Positions 1 through 5,338 of a stretch of 5,563 nt of DNA are shown here, piece after piece (within the stretch, counting starts at the first letter, position 1; each line of letters starts with the position of its first letter). Position numbers and translations under genes: made by a program. Source of the DNA: an uncultured Clostridia bacterium (lineage in GTDB: Bacteria; Bacillota; Clostridia; Oscillospirales; Ruminococcaceae); contig CAMDZU010000106.1 in assembly GCA_945910715.1 (NCBI GenBank), positions 1 through 5,563 of the forward strand, in the 5' to 3' direction. The notes under the pieces are model-generated. The model was not told the DNA's origin. It ran no database searches and saw nothing but the letters and a program-made list of their open reading frames with translations.

Positions 1-769
1 ATTCAATTCCAAGCTGGCTTTCGAGGTAAGCAAATTTTTCTTCATAGCCTTCAAGTCTTGCTTCAAGCTCCGCCTTTTCCTTATCCTTTGCAGCGTCAAT
101 CTTGCTCTGTGCGGAAAGACTGATTGTGTAAAGAGAGGTTGTGATAAAGGCAAAGATAATAAGTGCAACGGTTACAGGATTGAGGTAGCCCTTGCTTTCA
201 GGCTTTTCGCTGAGGATTGCGGCAATCGGAGTTTTTGAAAGGGCTTTCTTTAAAGCGAGATAAAGAGGAACTGAAATAACAATTGCGATTACTGCGTTTA
301 CAGAAGAAGTGCCAAGCTTTCCGAGAACGTCAATCCATGCGGTTTCAACGGCGTTGCCGAGAAGCAAGTCGGTAACGAAGGATTTGCCAAGATAAAGAAT
401 TATGTAGGCAATCTGACCGAAAATTGCGCCGATAAGTGCTCTTACAAATGAGTTTTTAATGCCTGCGCGGTTTATTTTGCCTGCAACAAAGCCCATTGCA
501 AACTTTGAAATAAAGGTAAAGGGCGCAGAGGCAATATAAACAGGGTTTGTAAGGTCATAGATGAACGAGCCGATACCTGCGGCTAAACCGCCGTTCATTC
601 CGCCCAGAAGCAGACCTGCAAGTATGCACATTGAGTTGCCAAGGTGAATACGGGAAATTCCCAAAAAAGTAGGAATCGGGATACTGATAAGGGACAATGC
701 GAAGGTGAGCGCTGCCATCAAACCTACTGTAACGATTTTAAGCAGCTTTACGTTGGATTTTCTTTCCAT
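1..769 (-). CDS. ECF-type transporter S component, membrane protein (3' end cut by window edge)
   Basis: Reading leftward from the ATG at 769, 256 codons run to the window edge without a stop, so the C terminus is missing. A strong ribosome site (GGAAAGGAA) precedes the ATG. The first ~180 residues look like a substrate-binding (S) subunit of an energy-coupling factor vitamin transporter, closest to the broad ECF S-component/DUF1393-like family. I see hydrophobic helices at about 10-31, 44-59, 60-74, 77-97, 107-127 and 153-175, and the glycine-rich stretch IHLGNSMCILAGLLLGG (41-57) typical of these proteins. Such subunits sit in the cytoplasmic membrane and pair with a shared EcfT/EcfA/EcfA' module, which is not in this window. 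The substrate cannot be read from the sequence. Unusually, a seventh hydrophobic helix (about 197-218) follows, then a highly charged, probably coiled-coil tail (about 221-256) that continues off the edge. It has its own promoter and is separated from metH by a terminator, so it is not part of the methionine operon. Confidence 0.85.
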   Translation of the reverse strand, partial: MERKSNVKLLKIVTVGLMAALTFALSLISIPIPTFLGISRIHLGNSMCILAGLLLGGMNGGLAAGIGSFIYDLTNPVYIASAPFTFISKFAMGFVAGKINRAGIKNSFVRALIGAIFGQIAYIILYLGKSFVTDLLLGNAVETAWIDVLGKLGTSSVNAVIAIVISVPLYLALKKALSKTPIAAILSEKPESKGYLNPVTVALIIFAFITTSLYTISLSAQSKIDAAKDKEKAELEARLEGYEEKFAYLESQLGIE

Positions 770-783
770 AACATTTCCTTTCC

Positions 784-831
784 GAGCCGTTTATGTAATG
801 TATTGTTTAAGGCTCATACCCTTGAGGGTAT
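784..831 (-). promoter_or_regulatory. Structured 5' leader of the ECF S-component gene
   Basis: In the predicted 75-nt leader, a perfect 6-bp hairpin (ATACCC, loop TCAA, GGGTAT; 831-816) directly abuts a second stem, GAGCC (815-811) with GGCTC (788-784), which closes a 22-nt A/T-rich loop. The second stem ends immediately before the GGAAAGGAA ribosome site, so its folding could affect access to that site. The shape suggests a small cis-regulatory RNA or a simple mRNA-stabilising leader. I do not recognise a known riboswitch consensus (TPP, THF, preQ1, FMN and cobalamin were considered). Seen: the two stems. Inferred: any regulatory role. Confidence 0.4.
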
Positions 832-850
832 TTTGTTTTCGTTGTATCTA

Positions 851-878
851 ATTATACCCATATTTTTGCAATAATCAA
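851..878 (-). promoter_or_regulatory. Promoter of the ECF S-component gene
   Basis: On the minus strand there is a perfect TATAAT -10 box (856-851) preceded by GGG, and a TTGATT -35 box (878-873) with a 16-bp spacer. Transcription would start near 844, giving a leader of about 75 nt. The ~100 bp farther upstream (879-977) is plain AT-rich sequence in which I see no further element. Confidence 0.6.
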
Positions 879-977
879 ATTCACACTTATCCGCTATGAA
901 TTAGGTTTTGCTTATTTATTTTGATGTATTTACGCATTTAATGTTGATATTTTTATATGCAATTCAACAACAAATAA

Positions 978-1011
978 AACACCCGAGAATATCCAAAATT
1001 TCTCGGGTGTT
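978..1011 (-). terminator. Intrinsic terminator of the metF-metH operon
   Basis: A perfect 12-bp inverted repeat (978-989 with 1000-1011; AACACCCGAGAA and its complement) encloses a 10-nt loop. On the minus strand it is followed by TTATTTGTTGTTG, a T-rich tract, which together with the last TT of the stem gives TTTTATTTG. It lies 58 bp after the metH stop codon and before the promoter of the next gene, so it ends the methionine operon and isolates the ECF gene. On the plus strand only TAATTTG follows, so activity in that direction is doubtful. Confidence 0.9.
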
Positions 1012-1068
1012 AATTTGTAACATATTACCGCCTGAAAGTCAGCATTTTTTGTGCAAATAGCAGAATGA

Positions 1069-3432
1069 TTATCCAAGGACTTTTTTCGCAATATCAACCG
1101 ATTCCTTTGCGTCCTTCGAATAGAAATCAGCGCCTATTTTCCCGGCATATTCGGGAGTAAGCACAGCACCGCCCACCATAATTTTGCAGTCAACCTTGTT
1201 TTCACGAAGCAGCTTTATTGTGTCCTCCATTGCCTTTAAGGTAGTTGTCATCAGCGCCGACAGACCTACCAGCTTGACGTTTTCCTTTATTGCCGTATCA
1301 ACCACAACCTGCTCGGGAACGTCCTTTCCAAGGTCGATTACGGTGTAGCCGTAATTTTCAAGGAGAGTTTTCACAATGTTCTTACCTATGTCGTGAATAT
1401 CGCCCTTTACCGTTGCAACAATTACCTTGCCCTTGCTTACAGGGGTGTTGTTTTCCTTTGCAAGCTTTGCCTTGATTACGTCAAAGCAGGCCTGTGCAAC
1501 TCCTGCCGATAAAATCAGCTGGGGCAGGAAAATCTTGCCCGTTTCAAATTCACTGCCCGTTTTGTCAAGGGCGGGAATAAGATGTCCGTTGATTATTTCC
1601 ATTGGGTCAACGGTTTGGAGCATTTCTCCCGTTATTCTTGCGCCGTCGTTTTTCAGACCGTTAGCGATTGCATATTCAAGGGTAATGTCCGATTTTACAG
1701 CCGCAGCTTTTGGGGCTGTGCTATCGCCGCTGTAATTTGCAATATACTCAACCGAGTTTTTGTCAATGTTGGCAAGAAGCTTGTAGGCTCTTACCGCCCC
1801 TGTCATTGAAGCCACGTTGGGGTTGATAATGGGCAGGTCAAGACCGTTGGTAAGCGCCATTGTAAGGAAATTGTGGTTTACAAGCTCACGGTTGGGAAGA
1901 CCAAAGGAAATGTTTGAAACTCCAAGCACCGTCTTTACTCCAAGTCTTTCCTTTACCATTTTAACAGCCTTTAGTGTTTCCATAACCGCCGCCTGCTCTG
2001 CGGAAGCGGTAAGGGTAAGACAGTCGATATAAACGTCCTCACGGCGAATTCCGTATTCTGCTGCTCTGTTGACAATACGCTCCGCAATAGCAAAACGCTC
2101 CTCGGCTTTTTTGGGAATACCGTTTTCGTCAAGGGTAAGTCCCACAACCGCCGCACCGTATTTTTTTACCATTGGGAGAATTGTGTTAAGGCTCTTTTCC
2201 TCGCCGTTTACGGAGTTTACAATGGGCTTACCGTTATAAACACGCAGACCTGCCTCGATTACCTCGGGAATAGTGGAGTCAATCTGTAACGGTACGTCAA
2301 CCACGCCCTGAAGCGCCTTGATTACCCTCACCATCATTTCCTTTTCGTTTATTTCGGGAAGACCTACGTTTACGTCAAGAATATCCGCTCCTGCGTGAAC
2401 CTGGTCGATTGCCTGTCCTAAAATGTAGTCAATGTCGTTGTTTTTCAGTGCTTCCTTGAACAGCTTTTTGCCCGTCGGGTTAATGCGCTCGCCTATTATT
2501 CTTGGCTGGGTAATGTCAACGGTAACCGCATAGCTTGAAACAGCAGGAGGAATAATCGCCTCTATTTCCGCATATTCCATACCGTCGAGAGCCTTGATAA
2601 GCGCCTTGATATATTCGGGAGAAGTTCCGCAGCATCCGCCGAAAATCTTTACGCCCATTTCGGCGTATTTTTTCATATAGCCTGCGAACATTTCAGCGTC
2701 AATGTCATAAGCACCCGTTGCAGGGTCGGGAAGTCCTGCGTTTGGTTTTACAACCACGGGCAAGTCAGTCCATGCAATAAGCTCCTCCACAACTCCGTAA
2801 AGGTCGTTTGGACCAAGAGAGCAGTTTACACCTATTGCGTCAGCCCCTATTCCCTCAATAACAAGCGCCATTGCAGGAACGGAACAGCCTGTAAAGGTTC
2901 TTCCGCTTTTTTCAAAGGTCATATAGCACAGCACGGGCAAATCAGTATTTTCCTTTGCCGCAAGCAATGCCGCCTTTACTTCGTAAATATCGGTCATTGT
3001 TTCAATTACAACAAGGTCGGCGCCGTTGTTTTTGCCTGCAACGATTACCTCCTTGAAGATGTCATAGGCCTCCTCAAAGGTAAGCGTGCCAGTTGGCTCA
3101 AGGAGCTGTCCTATCGGACCTACGTCTATTGCAATAAGGGTATCCGTTCCCTCAGCCGCCTTTTTTGCACAGTCAAAAGCAAGCTTTACCGACTGCTCGA
3201 CGGTTCTTCCCGTTCCCTCAAGCTTTATGCGGTTGGAGCTGAAGGTGTTGGCACTGACAATGTCGGAGCCTGCGTTGATGTAGGACTTCATAATGTCGAT
3301 TACCCATTCGGGGTGCTCCGAGTTCATTTCCTCCGAGCTTTTTCCTGCTTCCATTCCTCTTTTCTGCAGCTCCGTGCCCATTCCGCCGTCAAGAAAAACA
3401 AATTCTTTTTTAAGTAAGGTTTTAAAATCCAC
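1069..3432 (-). CDS. metH: Cobalamin-dependent methionine synthase, short form without AdoMet domain
   Basis: This enzyme moves the methyl group of 5-methyl-tetrahydrofolate to homocysteine through a bound cobalamin, making methionine and THF in the cytoplasm. The 787 residues hold three of the four classical modules. The homocysteine/zinc barrel (about 1-290) starts with DGGMGTEL (15-22) and has the zinc cysteines in GVNC (C204) and GGCCGT (C267, C268). The pterin-binding barrel (about 305-570) has IGERINPTGKK (313-323) and DVNVG (353-357). The cobalamin cap and binding domains (about 580-787) carry the DxHxxG signature, with H680 as the expected axial cobalt ligand, plus VGGAVLT (753-759). 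E. coli MetH is about 1,227 residues; the missing C-terminal activation domain is the separate upstream gene, as in Thermotoga maritima. The start is GTG, supported by AAGGAG six bases upstream, and it overlaps the preceding gene by 11 nt, which suggests translational coupling. No residue essential to these modules appears lost. Confidence 0.97.
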   Translation of the reverse strand: MDFKTLLKKEFVFLDGGMGTELQKRGMEAGKSSEEMNSEHPEWVIDIMKSYINAGSDIVSANTFSSNRIKLEGTGRTVEQSVKLAFDCAKKAAEGTDTLIAIDVGPIGQLLEPTGTLTFEEAYDIFKEVIVAGKNNGADLVVIETMTDIYEVKAALLAAKENTDLPVLCYMTFEKSGRTFTGCSVPAMALVIEGIGADAIGVNCSLGPNDLYGVVEELIAWTDLPVVVKPNAGLPDPATGAYDIDAEMFAGYMKKYAEMGVKIFGGCCGTSPEYIKALIKALDGMEYAEIEAIIPPAVSSYAVTVDITQPRIIGERINPTGKKLFKEALKNNDIDYILGQAIDQVHAGADILDVNVGLPEINEKEMMVRVIKALQGVVDVPLQIDSTIPEVIEAGLRVYNGKPIVNSVNGEEKSLNTILPMVKKYGAAVVGLTLDENGIPKKAEERFAIAERIVNRAAEYGIRREDVYIDCLTLTASAEQAAVMETLKAVKMVKERLGVKTVLGVSNISFGLPNRELVNHNFLTMALTNGLDLPIINPNVASMTGAVRAYKLLANIDKNSVEYIANYSGDSTAPKAAAVKSDITLEYAIANGLKNDGARITGEMLQTVDPMEIINGHLIPALDKTGSEFETGKIFLPQLILSAGVAQACFDVIKAKLAKENNTPVSKGKVIVATVKGDIHDIGKNIVKTLLENYGYTVIDLGKDVPEQVVVDTAIKENVKLVGLSALMTTTLKAMEDTIKLLRENKVDCKIMVGGAVLTPEYAGKIGADFYSKDAKESVDIAKKVLG

Positions 3433-4060
3433 AGCGTTCTCCTTTTTGTCTGAACTGACAAGTACCTTTTAAATTACAGCTTTGACATCCTGATTTTTTC
3501 TGCTCGGGTTTTTCCTTTAAAAGACCGATTACGGCTGTAACCGACTTTCTCGGGGTAAGAATATTGCTTGAATTTGCACAAAGTCCGATTTTTTTCGGAG
3601 CGTCAAGGACTTTCAGAAACTCCCCTTGTATATCAATAGGGAAATCGCCGTAGCCCGGGCTGAAACGCCACGTCATAAAATAGTCGGCAAAGCTTTGGTG
3701 AATTTCCTTTTCGGCATTGTCGCAGACCTGCTCTATTGCGGTGCTGGCAAGTGCGTCAAGAATTACCGCCTCTGCCATTTCCTTTATTTCCGCCGTTCTT
3801 ATAAGCCTGTCCGCCTTTGCGCCAAGAGTTGCCGCCATAAGCACTACCTTTTCGCTTTTTTCAAGGTGCTCTGCAATGTCCTTTCCCTTTAAGCTGACAG
3901 GGCATTTGTCCTTATCAAATACGGCAAAGACAAATTTAGGCTCTGCGGCGGCAAGGAGCTGCTCCTCGCATTTGTCTATAAGCAGCGACATTTTCTCGTC
4001 GGGCAGATTGTTTCCGTAACCCATATAGCGCAATGCCTCCGCACGGTTAAGCTTATGCAT
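3422..4060 (-). CDS. Methionine synthase activation protein (stand-alone AdoMet-binding activation domain)
   Basis: This 212-residue protein resembles the C-terminal activation domain of MetH (Met_synt_B12 family) encoded separately. The domain binds AdoMet and remethylates the inactive cob(II)alamin that forms occasionally during MetH turnover, with an electron from flavodoxin or ferredoxin. Here it would act in trans on the short MetH encoded just downstream. The key motif is RFSPGYGD (132-139), the counterpart of the RPAPGYP AdoMet-binding motif of E. coli MetH; SSNILTPRKSV (164-174) matches the following conserved segment. The N terminus (LNRAEALRYMGYG, 4-16) is typical of the stand-alone clade. 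The ATG shares one base with the metF stop (TAATG) and has AAGGAG nine bases upstream. The last 21 residues form a cysteine-rich tail (C192, C195, C201, C210; CX2CX5CX8C) with no counterpart in E. coli MetH. The metH ribosome site lies inside the codons for this tail. Confidence 0.9.
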   Translation of the reverse strand: MHKLNRAEALRYMGYGNNLPDEKMSLLIDKCEEQLLAAAEPKFVFAVFDKDKCPVSLKGKDIAEHLEKSEKVVLMAATLGAKADRLIRTAEIKEMAEAVILDALASTAIEQVCDNAEKEIHQSFADYFMTWRFSPGYGDFPIDIQGEFLKVLDAPKKIGLCANSSNILTPRKSVTAVIGLLKEKPEQKKSGCQSCNLKGTCQFRQKGERCGF

Positions 4061-4920
4061 TACAGTAGGCTCCTTATGCTGCTTGTGATTTTTTCGGCAA
4101 CGTAGGGGTTGTTCATTGTGTAAAGGTGAATACCCTCCACGCCGTTTGAAATAAGGTCAACTATCTGATCCACCGCATAAGCGATTCCTGCGTCCACAAG
4201 GGCTTCGGGCTTGGCTTCGTAGCGATGTATCATACGGACAAACTTCTGCGGCAGACTTGCACCGCACATTGTCACCATACGCTCAATCTGATTTTTGCTT
4301 GTTACAGGCATAATTCCTGCGGAAATCGGCACGTTTACTCCCGCAATTCTCGCCTTTTCAACAAACTCGTAAAAGTTGCTGTTGTCGAAGAAAAGCTGGG
4401 AAATAAGCTCGCTTACTCCCGAATCCACCTTATTTTTAAGGTGACGTATATCATCAATCATATTTTCTGCGTCAACGTGACATTCGGGGTAGCAGGCGGC
4501 GGAAATATCAAAATCCCCGTTAGACTTTATAAATTCAACCAGCTCGTTTGCGTAGCGGAAATCGTGCCTCGGCTCAACGTCAGGCTTAATATCCCCTCTC
4601 AGCGCAAGTATATTCTCAATGTTGTTCTTTTTCATTTCGTCAAGCAGTACAAGCACGTCCTCACGGGTATTGTTCACGCAGGTAAGGTGCGCCATTGCCT
4701 CAATGCCGTACTTGTTCTTTATGGCGGAGGCAAGCTCGATTGTGGACTTGTCTGCAAGGTTTCCGCCTGCGCCGTAGGTAACGCTGATGTAATCGGGCTT
4801 TAGAGCGGTCAGCTTTTCCATGGTTGCGTATATTGATTCAATGGGAGTGGTTTTCTTGGGTGGGAACACCTCAAAAGAAAAAACCGTTCTTCCCTGTCCG
4901 TAAAGCGATTTGATTTTCAT
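4060..4920 (-). CDS. metF: 5,10-methylenetetrahydrofolate reductase
   Basis: The enzyme reduces 5,10-methylene-THF to 5-methyl-THF with a flavin cofactor, supplying the methyl donor for the MetH of the same operon. The 286-residue length fits bacterial MetF (about 275-300). Family motifs appear in order: FEVFPPK (16-22, with the catalytic-type Glu17), AHLTC (77-81), LALRGD (105-110, with the folate/flavin-contacting Asp110), YPE (144-146), QLFFD (175-179), GIMP (202-205) and HLYTMN (265-270). I chose the ATG at 4920 because AGGAAGG lies nine bases upstream and homology begins at once (MKIKSLYGQGRTVFSFE). The frame stays open upstream to a TTG at 5073, but that extension is translated from an inserted repeat and has no ribosome site. 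There is no metV next to it, so nothing here points to the Wood-Ljungdahl MetVF form. It is first in a three-gene operon and is followed without a gap by the activation protein. Confidence 0.96.
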   Translation of the reverse strand: MKIKSLYGQGRTVFSFEVFPPKKTTPIESIYATMEKLTALKPDYISVTYGAGGNLADKSTIELASAIKNKYGIEAMAHLTCVNNTREDVLVLLDEMKKNNIENILALRGDIKPDVEPRHDFRYANELVEFIKSNGDFDISAACYPECHVDAENMIDDIRHLKNKVDSGVSELISQLFFDNSNFYEFVEKARIAGVNVPISAGIMPVTSKNQIERMVTMCGASLPQKFVRMIHRYEAKPEALVDAGIAYAVDQIVDLISNGVEGIHLYTMNNPYVAEKITSSIRSLL

Positions 4921-4947
4921 AATTGTTTTCCTTCCTGAATGAAAAAA

Positions 4948-5119
4948 GGTCACCTCTAAAAACAATAGTGCCTCAGATGCGCAGTCAGATTTTCCGTCAG
5001 ATTGTACAAATAGAGCGCAGGCGGACTGGCGCCCGTCAAGCGAAATTTGTGCAATATGGCGGAAAATATGCAATCAGATGAGGTACTAAGGCGATAGCCG
5101 GTGGTTTTTAGAGGTGACC
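4948..5119. mobile_element. MITE-like palindromic element, 172 bp, with perfect 16-bp terminal inverted repeats
   Basis: The ends are a perfect inverted repeat: GGTCACCTCTAAAAAC at 4948-4963 and its complement at 5104-5119. Inside, TGAGGCACTA-type arms (4966-4975 with 5079-5088) match at 9 of 10 positions, and a longer pair (4989-5011 with 5045-5067) matches at 20 of 23. The whole element can therefore fold as one long imperfect hairpin with small side hairpins (for example GGC-TATC-GCC near 5090-5099). It is flanked by A-runs (AAAAAA on the left, AAAA on the right), compatible with a 4-bp AAAA target duplication but too simple to prove one. It has no open frame of its own that looks like a protein. 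Length, palindromic build and terminal repeats fit a non-autonomous miniature transposable element; a repeated extragenic palindrome or a structured RNA is the alternative. I cannot name the family, and only one copy is visible here. Confidence 0.7.
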
Positions 5120-5145
5120 AAAAGCATTGCCGTCCTGCAATGCTT
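5120..5145 (-). terminator. Leader terminator (attenuator) upstream of metF, split from its T-tract by the element
   Basis: On the minus strand a perfect 9-bp stem (AAGCATTGC, loop AGGACG, GCAATGCTT; 5145-5122) is followed by TT, making a TTTT run that stops exactly at the first base of the 172-bp element. On the far side of the element the sequence resumes with TTTTTTC and then the metF ribosome site. If the flanks are joined with one AAAA/TTTT copy removed, the hairpin is followed by an unbroken T-run about 20 nt before that ribosome site, which is a standard attenuation terminator. The remaining TTTT may still allow partial termination. Confidence 0.65.
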
Positions 5146-5152
5146 ACTTTAA

Positions 5153-5190
5153 CCAGCGTTTACGCATGCTGGGGCATTTCTGCCTATTCC
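5153..5190 (-). promoter_or_regulatory. Structured metF leader, candidate cis-regulatory RNA sensor
   Basis: Between the predicted transcription start (~5190) and the terminator there are two tandem hairpins on the minus strand. The first is GGCA-GAAA-TGCC (5184-5173), capped by a GNRA tetraloop. The second is CCAGC (5172-5168) with GCTGG (5157-5153), enclosing a 10-nt loop. A short A-rich linker leads to the terminator stem. Segments AATGC (5178-5174) and GCATGC (5169-5164) could pair with the terminator's left arm (GCATTGC), giving an alternative antiterminator fold. The position before metF-metH suggests sensing of SAM, methionine, folate or cobalamin status, but no SAM, SAH, THF, cobalamin or T-box consensus is recognisable. 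Seen: the hairpins. Inferred: the sensing role. Confidence 0.4.
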
Positions 5191-5196
5191 ATAGCT

Positions 5197-5225
5197 ATTT
5201 TAGCACAATTTCTCCTGTTTTGCAA
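5197..5225 (-). promoter_or_regulatory. Promoter of the metF operon
   Basis: On the minus strand TTGCAA (5225-5220) and TAAAAT (5202-5197) are separated by exactly 17 bp, and TGC before the -10 box gives an extended -10. The start site should be near 5190, giving an mRNA leader of about 270 nt, of which 172 nt is the inserted element. No other convincing promoter was found closer to metF. Confidence 0.7.
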
Positions 5226-5232
5226 TAGTTTT

Positions 5233-5264
5233 CAGCGCATTAAACCGATTTTTTTAATAAGCTG
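5233..5264. promoter_or_regulatory. 32-bp dyad between the divergent metF and arsR promoters
   Basis: The pattern is CAGC-N2-ATTAAA-N8-TTTAAT-N2-GCTG, a symmetric inverted repeat with a 2x2 mismatch and an 8-bp centre. It lies directly upstream of the metF -35 box and about 20 bp before the arsR -35 box. It could be the binding site of a dimeric regulator. On the plus strand it is followed by CTGTTTTTAT, so a weak terminator is also possible, although no gene would use it in that direction. Confidence 0.35.
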
Positions 5265-5282
5265 CTGTTTTTATAAACAATC

Positions 5283-5302
5283 ATATTGACAAGCATCTAT
5301 TT
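5283..5302. promoter_or_regulatory. Candidate ArsR operator overlapping the arsR -35 box
   Basis: An imperfect dyad, ATATTGA-N6-TCTATTT (5 of 7 positions symmetric), covers the -35 box and the start of the spacer of the arsR promoter. ArsR/SmtB repressors usually control their own operon by binding such AT-rich dyads over the promoter, so autoregulation is the natural inference. The symmetry is modest. Confidence 0.4.
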
Positions 5303-5314
5303 ATAATGTATAAT
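5286..5314 (+). promoter_or_regulatory. Promoter of the arsR-like gene
   Basis: A perfect TTGACA (5286-5291) and a perfect TATAAT (5309-5314) are spaced by 17 bp, as strong as a vegetative promoter can look. The -10 region is a tandem duplication, TATAATG at 5302-5308 and again at 5309-5315; only the second copy has proper spacing. Transcription should start near 5321, with a very short leader before the ribosome site. Confidence 0.85.
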
Positions 5315-5338
5315 GAACAAAAAAGCAACAGGAGTGAT

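Noticed and set aside
791..817. Eight-codon upstream reading frame (MSLKQYIT) in the ECF gene leader
   Set aside because: The AAGGG before its ATG is only one base away and is locked in the hairpin, so initiation is unlikely.
644..874. 76-codon plus-strand open frame covering the ECF gene start and its promoter
   Set aside because: Antisense to a supported coding region and its leader, with no ribosome site and no recognisable protein.
4225..4803. 192-codon plus-strand open frame inside metF
   Set aside because: Antisense shadow of a well-supported gene; no ribosome site or family similarity.
5001..5036. Outward promoter inside the element (TTGACG and TACAAT on the minus strand)
   Set aside because: The boxes are about 26 bp apart, too far for a sigma-A promoter.
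4921..5073. Extended 337-residue start for metF at the TTG codon 5073
   Set aside because: TTG start, no ribosome site, extra residues encoded by the palindromic element and unlike MetF; the ATG at 4920 has a good ribosome site and begins the homology.
5161..5178. Leader-peptide attenuation before metF (short frame MPQHA, and another, MRKRWLK, starting at 5167)
   Set aside because: No ribosome sites and no run of Met codons, so classical translation-coupled attenuation for methionine is unsupported.
4921..5230. SAM (S-box), T-box, THF or cobalamin riboswitch upstream of metF
   Set aside because: Looked for because these commonly control met genes in Bacillota; none of the conserved core segments is present.
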